From Helcococcus bovis (GTDB lineage: Bacteria; Bacillota; Clostridia; Tissierellales; Peptoniphilaceae), in assembly GCF_046035435.1 (NCBI RefSeq), contig NZ_JBFNFH010000011.1: 56,087 bases of DNA. One strand, written 5' to 3'. The notes beneath the pieces were generated by a model, which was given only the letters and a program-made list of their open reading frames with translations, did not search any database and was not told the origin of the DNA. Shown here piece after piece: positions 42,934-50,964 of the stretch. Numbering within the stretch: the first letter of the stretch is position 1; each line of letters starts with the position of its first letter. The translations under genes were made by a program, and so were the position numbers.

Positions 42934-43866
42934 TTAACCCCTTTTATATCCTATATGTTGCATAACATTTTCAAATACTGATTCATCAACATTTTCCTTT
43001 AATCTTTGAATTTCTGACTTAATCTTCATTTCAGTTTCTACATAATAGTTTTTAGGTAACAATGCTTGCAATACAACTACAGTATCAAATAATCTATTTC
43101 TTTTATCTGAAGGCTTAATATTATAAACTTCATGTATAACTGAAAAATATTCAATTGTATTAAATTCAAAATCAAGTATTAAATTATCATGCGCACATAT
43201 ATTTCTTATATCTTTAGCATTTTTTAAAAATGATTCTAATTGTGATGGAGTTAAGTGCCCATCTATATTTTTTTCAATATTCTCTTCAACAAACTTTTGG
43301 AATTCATCAGCAATTTTTTCTTTTAATGAATAATCAAAAGTATCATATATATTTATAATATTTCCGAACGTCATAAAATTTACAATAAACCAAAATGGAA
43401 CAGAATTATATTTTGATAAATAATATTTAATGCTTCTGTTGTAATTTTTCTCTTCTTCAAATTTTTGAATTGATTCTTGCATTCTTTCAATATTTATATT
43501 TACGTATTCAATATCTTTAGAATCATAATTTTTCGGATTTAAATATGCCCCTGGTTGAGGATATTTTTCGACAAATTTATATGAAATAATACTTCTTGAA
43601 ATTCTTTCAATTTCCAACATTGCAGATATCAAAATCTTTTTTAACTCTTTATCAAATTCATGCAAGTCTACTAAATCATTAAAATTTGTTCCTTTTTTAT
43701 ACATATTTGTTTCTTTATCAATTAAAAATTTATATGTACCATTTATTATTTTGTAATAGTTATATCTTAATAAAATATCTTTTGCATATTCCTCGTTTTC
43801 TATTACTAATCCTCTGGATTTTAAAATATTAATTTGTTCTTCTATTGTTTTAAAATAACTTGACAT
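42934..43866 (-). CDS. Abi_2 (AbiD/AbiF-like) family protein with HEPN motif
   Basis: 310 aa. Family features are present: TIEEQINILKSRGLVI at the start, LLRYNYYKI, LEIERISRSIISY, NSVPFWFIVNFMTFGNI and the HEPN RNase motif R221-NICA-H226 (KDIRNICAHDN). Abi_2 proteins abort phage infection; HEPN members act as RNases and are distant relatives of Cas13. It is the first gene of an operon with sbcD and sbcC, with an AAAGGAGG site. The 103-nt upstream gap holds no obvious structured antitoxin RNA. A role in defence is inferred. Confidence 0.88.
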   Translation of the reverse strand: MSSYFKTIEEQINILKSRGLVIENEEYAKDILLRYNYYKIINGTYKFLIDKETNMYKKGTNFNDLVDLHEFDKELKKILISAMLEIERISRSIISYKFVEKYPQPGAYLNPKNYDSKDIEYVNINIERMQESIQKFEEEKNYNRSIKYYLSKYNSVPFWFIVNFMTFGNIINIYDTFDYSLKEKIADEFQKFVEENIEKNIDGHLTPSQLESFLKNAKDIRNICAHDNLILDFEFNTIEYFSVIHEVYNIKPSDKRNRLFDTVVVLQALLPKNYYVETEMKIKSEIQRLKENVDESVFENVMQHIGYKRG

Positions 43867-43969
43867 AAATCCTCCTTTTACTACATTTTATCATAATATT
43901 AAAATTAATCCTTTATTAATTTATATTTGATTAGTATAATAAATATATAACTTAAAAGTGAGGTAAGAA

Positions 43970-45571
43970 ATGCTTTACAATTTAAAAGATAAATACGTAG
44001 AATACGAAAATAAAATAAAAATTTGGGCGAATAATTTTTTAATAGAAAATACATTTTCAAAAAATATTTTAAAAAAATTAAAAGATGATAAATTATTTGG
44101 TTTTCACAGTCCTAAAGCATATGGAGGATTTGGAAAGGATTATATAAATCAAGTTTTAGCAATTCAGGAAATATCAAAAATTAATCCTAATGCTTCATTT
44201 AGTATTATTTCTAATAATTTTTTCATAAATGGATTATTTAAGTATGGAAATTTTAATCAAAAAATGAAGTATTTAAGTCCTGTTGATAAAGGTGAATTAA
44301 TTGCTTCCATTTTATTGTTAGAAGAAAAATACAATTTAGACTTAAAAAAATCAAAAACAAAAATCGTTAAAAAGGAAAAGTATTTAATACTTAATGGTAA
44401 AAAATATTTTTCATATGGTTCAAAAGAAACTGATTTATTTCTTGTTTTAGCTAAAAATGAATCAGGAAACTTATCACTTTTAGTAGTTGAGAAGGATTTA
44501 AGTGGAATAGAGATAGAAAAAGATGATAAACATACTTATGTATCGTTTAATAACGTTGAAATCCCTAGAACAAACGTATTAGGAGACTTTAATAGTGGAT
44601 ATGAAATTTGTATTAGTTTGCTTATTGAAAATCACCTTTCGTTAGCAGCACATTATTTGGGTATATCTCTTGATTCGTATGATAAAATAATTTTAGCGCT
44701 AACAAAAATAAAAGATTTAAGTAATAATTCAGAAATACTTCAAAATTTTTCTGAAATAAGTGCAAATATTGAAGCAGCTAAACTACTAACATACAGAGCA
44801 GCAGAAATGAAATCTAATGGATTAGATACTTCAAAAGAATCTTTATTAGCAAAATCATTTAATGAAAAGTTAGCAGTGGAAATTATAAACCTTGAATTTC
44901 TGTTAAATTCTGACAATAAAGAATTAATAAGTAAACTTAGATCTAAAAAAGACATTAACTTTAATAATATTTTTAACTCAGATTTAGAAAATATAAACTT
45001 ATTAATTACTGATAAAATAATTGAAAAAATCGCATGTGTAGATATTCTAAATAAAAACACAAATGATATAAATATTAAAAAACGTAAATTAATTATTTTA
45101 GAAAATAATGATCTTGAAAAAAACGTAGATGAACTTATAAATTATATTTTAGATGATATTAAAAGTTCAAAAATATCTCAAGATTTATATGGTGATATAG
45201 AATCTGCTGAAAATATTGTTTCATTTGGGCTAGGTATTGAAGATAGAGATAATATTACCGAAATTGAAAAACTTGCTAAAATTATAAATGCAACAATTGG
45301 ATGTACAAGACCTATTTCTGAAGAGCTTGAATGGATGCCAAATGATAGATATATAGGTTCTACTGGTAAAAAGTTCAATGGAAATATTTACTTTGCTCTT
45401 GGGCTATCCGGTTCAATTCATCACTTAAATGGAATTAAAAATGCAAATACAATAATTGCAATTAATACAGATAGACATGCTAAAGTTTTCAGTAATTGTG
45501 ATTATGGAATAGTTGCAGACTTAAAAGAATTTATAAATATTTTCTTAAAAAAAATACAAGAAAAATTATAA
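43970..45571 (+). CDS. Acyl-CoA dehydrogenase-like protein fused to an EtfA C-terminal domain
   Basis: 533 aa. Residues 1-330 follow the acyl-CoA dehydrogenase fold (SPKAYGGFGKDYINQVLAIQEI start, then VSFNNVEIPRTNVLGD and IEAAKLLTYRAAEMK). The usual last helices with the catalytic Glu and the HGGYGY motif are not recognisable. From about 403 the sequence is the FAD-binding domain of electron-transfer flavoprotein alpha (GCTRPISEE, IGSTGKKFNGNIYFALGLSGSIHHL, IIAINTDRHAKVF). This joins a dehydrogenase-like module directly to its electron carrier domain. No etfB is nearby. ATG after GAGGT. Confidence 0.85.
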   Translation: MLYNLKDKYVEYENKIKIWANNFLIENTFSKNILKKLKDDKLFGFHSPKAYGGFGKDYINQVLAIQEISKINPNASFSIISNNFFINGLFKYGNFNQKMKYLSPVDKGELIASILLLEEKYNLDLKKSKTKIVKKEKYLILNGKKYFSYGSKETDLFLVLAKNESGNLSLLVVEKDLSGIEIEKDDKHTYVSFNNVEIPRTNVLGDFNSGYEICISLLIENHLSLAAHYLGISLDSYDKIILALTKIKDLSNNSEILQNFSEISANIEAAKLLTYRAAEMKSNGLDTSKESLLAKSFNEKLAVEIINLEFLLNSDNKELISKLRSKKDINFNNIFNSDLENINLLITDKIIEKIACVDILNKNTNDINIKKRKLIILENNDLEKNVDELINYILDDIKSSKISQDLYGDIESAENIVSFGLGIEDRDNITEIEKLAKIINATIGCTRPISEELEWMPNDRYIGSTGKKFNGNIYFALGLSGSIHHLNGIKNANTIIAINTDRHAKVFSNCDYGIVADLKEFINIFLKKIQEKL

Positions 45572-45616
45572 TATTATGATACAATAAAAATAGCATAAAA
45601 ATATAGGGAGGAAAAT

Positions 45617-46834
45617 ATGCATAACGTAAGACAAATAGCAAAAGATACTTGGTATATTGGTGTAAACGACAACAAAACACACAGATTTGAAAATTTACAT
45701 CCTCTACCAGAAGGTGTTACATACAATTCATACATGATTTTAGATGAAAAAACATGTTTATTTGATACTGTTGAATGGGGATTTGCAGAACAATTCTTAG
45801 AAAATATTGAACATTTACTAAATGGTAGAGATTTAGATGTTGTTATTGTAAATCACATGGAACCAGATCATGCTGGTGCATTAGGTGAAATAATGTACAG
45901 ATATCCAAAAGCTCACTACTACATGACAGCTAAAGCTGTAGAATTTTGTAGAAACTTTGGATTCCCAGTAGATGATGTACCTCATACAGCTGTAAAAGAA
46001 GGAGATACATTAAGTTTAGGCAGCCACACATTAACATTCGTTGAAGCTCCTATGGTTCACTGGCCAGAAGTAATGTTCACATATGATATATCAACAAAAG
46101 TATTATTCTCAGCAGACGCATTCGGTACATTTGGATTATTAGATGGTAGATTATTTGATGATGAACTAGATTTTGAAAAAGACTTCATGGATCACGCAAG
46201 AAGATACTTCACAAATATCGTAGGTAAATACGGTAAACCAGTTATGAATGTTTTAGCAAAAGCTGCAACAATAGAAATAGAAACAATTGCTCCATTACAC
46301 GGTCCAGTTTGGAGAAAAAATCTAGGCACATTAATTGAAAAATACAAAAAATGGGCAACATACACTCCAGAAGAAAAAGGTGTATTGATCGTTTACGGTT
46401 CAATGTACGGACATACAGAAGAAGTAGCTTACTTAATGGCTTCACTATTAGTACAAAGAGGCATTACAAATGTTAAAGTTTATGATGCATCAAAAACACA
46501 TCTTTCATACATTATAGCTGACGCGTTTAGATTATCTCACATGGTATTCACATCAGTAACATACAACATGACACTATATCCAACAGTTCATGCATTAATT
46601 CAAGATATGAAAATGTTAAATGTACAAAATAGAGATGTTGCAATCATTGAAAATGGTTCATGGGCATCAAGAGCTGGTAAGATTATGTTGGACGAATTTA
46701 ATTCAATGAAAAATATGAATGTTTTAAATCCTGACATGTTAAGTTTCTCATCATCATTAGATGAAACAAAGAGACCAGAATTAGAAAAATTAGCAGATCA
46801 AATTGCTGAATCAGTAAAAAATAAAGAATTATAA
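45617..46834 (+). CDS. fprA: Flavodiiron protein (A-type flavoprotein)
   Basis: 405 aa. A metallo-beta-lactamase-like domain carries the diiron ligands (NHMEPDHAGAL, VHWPE, SADAFG, APLHGP), followed by a flavodoxin domain (IVYGSMYGHTEEVAY). It reduces O2 or NO to harmless products and protects anaerobes. Codon use is richer and more regular than in the neighbours, suggesting high expression. An extended -10 (TGATACAAT, 45577-45585) and AGGGAGG precede it. The partner rubredoxin is not in the window. Confidence 0.95.
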   Translation: MHNVRQIAKDTWYIGVNDNKTHRFENLHPLPEGVTYNSYMILDEKTCLFDTVEWGFAEQFLENIEHLLNGRDLDVVIVNHMEPDHAGALGEIMYRYPKAHYYMTAKAVEFCRNFGFPVDDVPHTAVKEGDTLSLGSHTLTFVEAPMVHWPEVMFTYDISTKVLFSADAFGTFGLLDGRLFDDELDFEKDFMDHARRYFTNIVGKYGKPVMNVLAKAATIEIETIAPLHGPVWRKNLGTLIEKYKKWATYTPEEKGVLIVYGSMYGHTEEVAYLMASLLVQRGITNVKVYDASKTHLSYIIADAFRLSHMVFTSVTYNMTLYPTVHALIQDMKMLNVQNRDVAIIENGSWASRAGKIMLDEFNSMKNMNVLNPDMLSFSSSLDETKRPELEKLADQIAESVKNKEL

Positions 46835-46842
46835 TAAAAATA

Positions 46843-46911
46843 AAAACTTCCATCGCCAATAATGCTTACTTTTAATCAAGCAGCAAATTCGGCTATTGGA
46901 AGTTTTATTTT
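46843..46911 (+). terminator. Terminator of the flavodiiron gene
   Basis: AAAACTTCCA (46843-46852) and TGGAAGTTTT (46897-46906), then ATTTTT. The 44-nt loop has its own CCAATA-type pairing and a TGCTT/AAGCA hairpin, so the structure is branched. Confidence 0.75.
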
Positions 46912-46962
46912 TAAATATATTCATAATTAGCATATGCTTTTTATCTATTTAAATTTACGAAA

Positions 46963-47285
46963 GCAGATAGATATCTTGTTTTAACTATTTCTGTCCGTAA
47001 AATTTTGTATCAATTATGTAAAAAAGCAAACAGATTACCTGATTTATACATTCTTGTCCGTAAAATTTTGTTATTTATTTGTACAGAGCAGACAAATTTC
47101 TAATTTTTTCAATTTTTATCCGTAATTTTTGGTACCCAATTGCTATAAAAGCAGACAGATTTAGCTTTGTGCCTCATTTTATCCGTAATTTCCTGTATTT
47201 ACCTAAAATAAAAGCAGACAAATTCAGCTTTTTCACTTATTTTGTCCGTAATTTCCAATTTCTACTGTAATAAAAGCTAACAAAT
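46963..47285. repeat. Array 4: GCAGACA / TGTCCGT dyads, period 62-63 nt, five and a half units
   Basis: GC(A)GA boxes start at 46963, 47026, 47088, 47151, 47214 and 47276 (steps 63, 62, 63, 63, 62). Each of the first five is followed exactly 31 nt later by TCCGTAA (46994, 47057, 47119, 47182, 47245). The boxes are imperfect inverted copies: GCAGACAAA against TTTGTCCGT. Interiors vary and are AT-rich. The array runs up to the lipoprotein stop codon; the sixth unit is partial. It fills the 46912-47287 gap. Same geometry as the other arrays, different box. Confidence 0.9.
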
Positions 47286-47287
47286 TT

Positions 47288-48010
47288 TTACCTAATTTCT
47301 TCTCCATTCAATGCTTCATTCGGAAGCTTAACTTCACCATTAACCTTTTTAACTTCTGATATATTTAACTCTATATCTTTGTTATAAACTTTAATTTCCT
47401 TAATTGAATAATTTGATGCATCTACTTTAATTTCAACTTTGTTATCTTCATTAAATACCTCATCTTTTTTTAATGGATCTTTTTCAAAATCTCCTGCTAA
47501 TTCTTCTTTAATTTTTAATAAATTTGTAGATAGCACATAATTAGAACTTTCCTTTAAAACTGTAAATACCTTACGTTCAAATAATTGATTTATTGAAGTT
47601 AAGATTTTATCCTCATTTGTTTTACCTGATATTTTTGATTGGTCTAACATTTGAGTTAAATCTTGTTCAGTTTTATTCCATTGACCAAACATATTTATAT
47701 AAAACTTAACACTATTTAATTTAGAAAAATCAAAATAAACTGAAGGACTAAAATTTTTATTTTGTAAATTAGCAAATACCTTCTTATTTGAATCAATTTT
47801 CAAATCCGCTTTTAAATCATCCTCAATATTTTTTATCTTCTTATTTTTTTGTTTTAAACTTAAATTCGCTTCTATCATCTTATAATCTTTATAATAATTC
47901 ATCACATTTTGTTGGATTTGTTTTGGCGTCTTTTGACCAAATACACCACACGAAGTAAATAAAACTGTAAACACAACCAATAATAAACTTAATTTTTTAA
48001 TTTTTTTCAT
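47288..48010 (-). CDS. Predicted lipoprotein, LolA/LppX-like fold possible
   Basis: 240 aa. Signal peptide with lipobox LFTSC20, so lipid-anchored outside. The mature part has repeated beta-strand patterns typical of lipoproteins that carry hydrophobic ligands (DUF6612/LppX-like shape): KMIEANLSLKQ, VFANLQN, YINMFGQWNK and VEIKVDASNYSIKEIKV. Function unknown; the fold is an inference from pattern only. Start after AGGGAGG. Confidence 0.75.
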   Translation of the reverse strand: MKKIKKLSLLLVVFTVLFTSCGVFGQKTPKQIQQNVMNYYKDYKMIEANLSLKQKNKKIKNIEDDLKADLKIDSNKKVFANLQNKNFSPSVYFDFSKLNSVKFYINMFGQWNKTEQDLTQMLDQSKISGKTNEDKILTSINQLFERKVFTVLKESSNYVLSTNLLKIKEELAGDFEKDPLKKDEVFNEDNKVEIKVDASNYSIKEIKVYNKDIELNISEVKKVNGEVKLPNEALNGEEIR

Positions 48011-48094
48011 AATATATCCTCCCTATTTACTCATATGTTATTATAATGTTCTCATATTTACAATTTTCTAACAAAAATGTAATTATATAAAAAT

Positions 48095-48156
48095 AAGAGT
48101 TTGCTAATACGATTTAAACTCCCTAAAATAAAGGATAAAATCTTAAGCAAACTCTT
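48095..48156 (-). terminator. pepF terminator
   Basis: AAGAGTTTGCT (48095-48105) and AGCAAACTCTT (48146-48156) pair around a 40-nt loop. On the minus strand the stem is followed by ATTTTTAT. Confidence 0.75.
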
Positions 48157-48160
48157 AATA

Positions 48161-49963
48161 TTAAATTTCTCCTAATTTCACTGAAATTTCTTCTATTTCT
48201 GAAATTAAAGATCCAATGTATGCTACTGTGTCTTTTAATGGAGTATCTGTTGATACATCAACTCCAGCTAATTGAGCTAATTCTTGAGGTGATTTTGATC
48301 CACCAAGTTTTAAAACTTCTTTCCATTGATTTGCAACTTCTTGACCTTCTGCTCTTATCTTTTTAGAAACTTGTGTACCGATTGTCAGTCCTGCTGAATA
48401 TGTGTATGGATATAGTCCCATGTAATAGTGTGGTTGTCTCATCCATGTTAATTCTGATCCGTCTACAAGTTCAACTACATCTCCCCAAAATTTTTCCAAT
48501 GTTTCCTTGAAAATGTTATTTAAGATTTTAGCATTAACTTGTCTACCTTCATCAACTAATTTATAAACTTCTCTTTGATAATATGCTTCTAACAAGTGTG
48601 TTACAAAGTTGTGATAGTATGTCTTTGCAACCATTTGAGATAACACCCATCTCTTCATTCTTAAATCATTTTCCTTCTCTGCCATATTTAACAAGTGATT
48701 TTCAACGATTAATTCATTTGTTGTTGATGGTGCTTCAACAAAATACATTGAAGGATCTGAATTTAAGATACTTTGGTGTTCGTGTGTCAATTGGAAGTGT
48801 CCAGCGTGTCCTAATTCGTGAGCTAAAGTCATCACATCTGACATATTTTCATTAAATGACATCAAAATGTATGAATTTGTGCCATATGGTGATGCACAAA
48901 ATGCCCCTGTTGATTTTCCTTCACTATCTACATAGTCAATCCATCTATTTTCAAAGGCTTCTTTCATTATTGATAAATAGTCATCTCCAAGAATTGATAA
49001 TCCTTCTAAAACATATTTTTCAGCTTCTTGATATGAAACTTTCTTTGAATAATCTGGATCTACTTCCATTTTTAAGTCAGAATATTTTAAAGTATCTAAT
49101 TGGTGGATTCTTTTTAGGATACTTGCATATTTTCTCATATGTGGTGCAAGCTCTTCCATGATTACATCCATTTGTCTATTGTATAATTCTTTTGAAACTT
49201 TTTGACCACTTAATAAATAATCAAATACTGAATCATATCCTCTTAATTTTGAAATAATCTTTTCTTTTTGAACTTGTGTGTTGTATACTGAAGCTGTTGT
49301 ATTTTCATATTTTCTTAACGTTTTTGAAAATGCTTCAAATGCATTTCTTCTAACTTCTGTATTCTTATCATATTCCAAGCTTCCTTCAAATTTGTTATAT
49401 GTCAAGGAATGTTTTTCACCATTTGCTTCAAAATCCGGGAATGCAATATCCTTAAATTTTGTTTCTCCATATAGTCTATATGGAGCGCTTAGTATTGGTG
49501 ATAAGCTCTTCAATGCTTTTTCAACATCAGGACTTAATGTATGTGCTTTTTGTTCCAAAATATCTTCGATGAATACCTTAAAATCATTTTCTTTTTTTGC
49601 TTCTTCCAAAATTTCTGTATCTAATTCTAAAATTTCACTTTCATAAAAACTCAACATTGCATCATATTCTGCAAATACTTGATATAGATCATTTGCTCTA
49701 TTTTCAGCTTCTTCATCAAGTGTATTGGCTTCAACTGGTAAAGTTGCATAATGATTAATCTTTGAAGCTATCTCTGAAAATTCGATCATATCTCTTATTG
49801 ATTGAGATAATATTTCTAATGAATTAATTTTTCCTTTATAATTTTCAACAAATTTCAAGATTAAATTTTTATATTTTTCTACTTGTTGTTCATATTCTTC
49901 AACTGTTTTATAAATCAAAGAAATATCCCATGTTTGTTCGATTTGTACATCTTCTCTTTTCAT
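48161..49963 (-). CDS. pepF: Oligoendopeptidase F
   Basis: 600 aa, full length M3B metallopeptidase. Zinc motif HELGHAGH with the downstream Glu in FVEAPSTTNELIVEN, and the family C-terminus YPYTYSAGLTIGTQV. A cytosolic enzyme that cleaves peptides of about 7-17 residues. ATG after AGGAGAAAATT; its own transcription unit. Confidence 0.97.
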   Translation of the reverse strand: MKREDVQIEQTWDISLIYKTVEEYEQQVEKYKNLILKFVENYKGKINSLEILSQSIRDMIEFSEIASKINHYATLPVEANTLDEEAENRANDLYQVFAEYDAMLSFYESEILELDTEILEEAKKENDFKVFIEDILEQKAHTLSPDVEKALKSLSPILSAPYRLYGETKFKDIAFPDFEANGEKHSLTYNKFEGSLEYDKNTEVRRNAFEAFSKTLRKYENTTASVYNTQVQKEKIISKLRGYDSVFDYLLSGQKVSKELYNRQMDVIMEELAPHMRKYASILKRIHQLDTLKYSDLKMEVDPDYSKKVSYQEAEKYVLEGLSILGDDYLSIMKEAFENRWIDYVDSEGKSTGAFCASPYGTNSYILMSFNENMSDVMTLAHELGHAGHFQLTHEHQSILNSDPSMYFVEAPSTTNELIVENHLLNMAEKENDLRMKRWVLSQMVAKTYYHNFVTHLLEAYYQREVYKLVDEGRQVNAKILNNIFKETLEKFWGDVVELVDGSELTWMRQPHYYMGLYPYTYSAGLTIGTQVSKKIRAEGQEVANQWKEVLKLGGSKSPQELAQLAGVDVSTDTPLKDTVAYIGSLISEIEEISVKLGEI

Positions 49964-50015
49964 AATTTTCTCCTATTCCTCAATATTATTTTATTATATT
50001 TTAACATAAAAAATA

Positions 50016-50046
50016 AAGAGATTAGATAATTTTATTCTAATCTCTT
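50016..50046 (-). terminator. Terminator upstream of pepF
   Basis: AAGAGATTAGA (50016-50026) and TCTAATCTCTT (50036-50046), 9-nt loop, then TATTTTTTAT on the minus strand. It follows a short gene remnant. Confidence 0.8.
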
Positions 50047-50052
50047 GTTTAA

Positions 50053-50109
50053 TTATTTTTTTACAGCATTCCAGATAATTTCAAACAATATATCTTCCTG
50101 TAAAACATT
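50053..50109 (-). pseudogene. Short coding remnant
   Basis: The minus strand encodes NVLQEDILFEIIWNAVKK then stop, directly before a good terminator. It looks like the C-terminus of a lost gene (the style resembles a TetR-type C-terminus, weakly). Stops surround it. The rest of 50110-50184 holds two copies of ATATTTACCAAATCT and no gene. Confidence 0.3.
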
Positions 50110-50184
50110 TTAATACTTCTTTATTTTCATATTTACCAAATCTTTTTCGATAAATCACTACATATTTACCAAATCTAAATAAAA

Positions 50185-50221
50185 AAGAGATACAAACGTT
50201 TAATTTCCGTCTATATCTCTT
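50185..50221 (-). terminator. Terminator of the amino-acid ABC operon
   Basis: AAGAGATA (50185-50192) and TATCTCTT (50214-50221) pair, with a further ACG/CGT pair inside. On the minus strand T-rich sequence follows. Confidence 0.75.
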
Positions 50222-50230
50222 ATTATATAA

Positions 50231-50956
50231 TTATACTAATTTCAAGAATTCTCTTGTTCTTTCAAATTTTGGATTTGTAAACATTTCTTCTGCTGGTAAA
50301 TCTTCTAAAATTTTACCTTTTTCCATAAATACTACTCTATCAGAAACTTTTCTTGCAAATTCCATTTCGTGTGTAACTACTATCATTGTAAAACCTAAAT
50401 CAGCCAATTGCTTCATTGTATTTAATACTTCTCCAACCATTTCTGGATCAAGTGCTGATGTTGGCTCATCAAAAAGTAAAACTTTAGGTTCCATTGCCAA
50501 TGCTCTTGCAATTGCAACTCTTTGTTTTTGCCCACCAGAAAGTTGTGATGGTTTTGCATTTTGAAAAGCATTCATTCCTACTAAATTTAAGTAATACTTT
50601 GCTTTTTCTTCAGCATCTTTTTGACTTTTATTTAGGACTTTAGTTTGTCCAATTATACAATTTTTCAAAACATTCATATTGTCAAACAGGTTAAATTGTT
50701 GAAATACCATCCCTAAATTCTTTCTATGTTTATTATGGTCGATATTGTTATCTAAAATATTTTGACCTTCAAATATAATTTTGCCAGAATTTGGTTCTTC
50801 AAGGAGATTTAAGCATCTCAAAAGTGTAGATTTCCCAGACCCTGAAGATCCAATAATTGTGATTACTTCACCTTCATTAACAGAAAAATCAATACCTTTT
50901 AATACTTCATTTTCTCCAAATGACTTGTGAATATTTTTTACTTCTAATATACTCAT
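50231..50956 (-). CDS. Amino-acid ABC transporter ATP-binding protein (GlnQ/ArtP family)
   Basis: 241 aa. Walker A GSSGSGKST, Q loop, signature LSGGQKQRVAIARAL, Walker B VLLFDEPTSALDPE and switch VVTHEME. Powers the substrate-binding/permease fusion encoded 8 nt upstream. The lysine-type T-box ahead of the operon suggests lysine as the substrate. Confidence 0.95.
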   Translation of the reverse strand: MSILEVKNIHKSFGENEVLKGIDFSVNEGEVITIIGSSGSGKSTLLRCLNLLEEPNSGKIIFEGQNILDNNIDHNKHRKNLGMVFQQFNLFDNMNVLKNCIIGQTKVLNKSQKDAEEKAKYYLNLVGMNAFQNAKPSQLSGGQKQRVAIARALAMEPKVLLFDEPTSALDPEMVGEVLNTMKQLADLGFTMIVVTHEMEFARKVSDRVVFMEKGKILEDLPAEEMFTNPKFERTREFLKLV

Positions 50957-50964
50957 ATTTCCTC

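Noticed and set aside
43867..43969. Antitoxin RNA upstream of the Abi_2 gene
   Set aside because: The gap is short and AT-rich with no stable fold or terminator visible; a promoter pair is the simpler reading.
47079..47270. Plus-strand 63-aa reading frame with peptide repeats (ADKFSF-like)
   Set aside because: An artefact of the 62-63-nt DNA array: 63 is a multiple of 3, so the boxes translate as repeated residues. There is no ribosome binding site, and 62-nt steps break the pattern.
50126..50177. Two copies of ATATTTACCAAATCT about 34 nt apart
   Set aside because: Only two copies, AT-rich, no further structure. Too little to call a repeat element.
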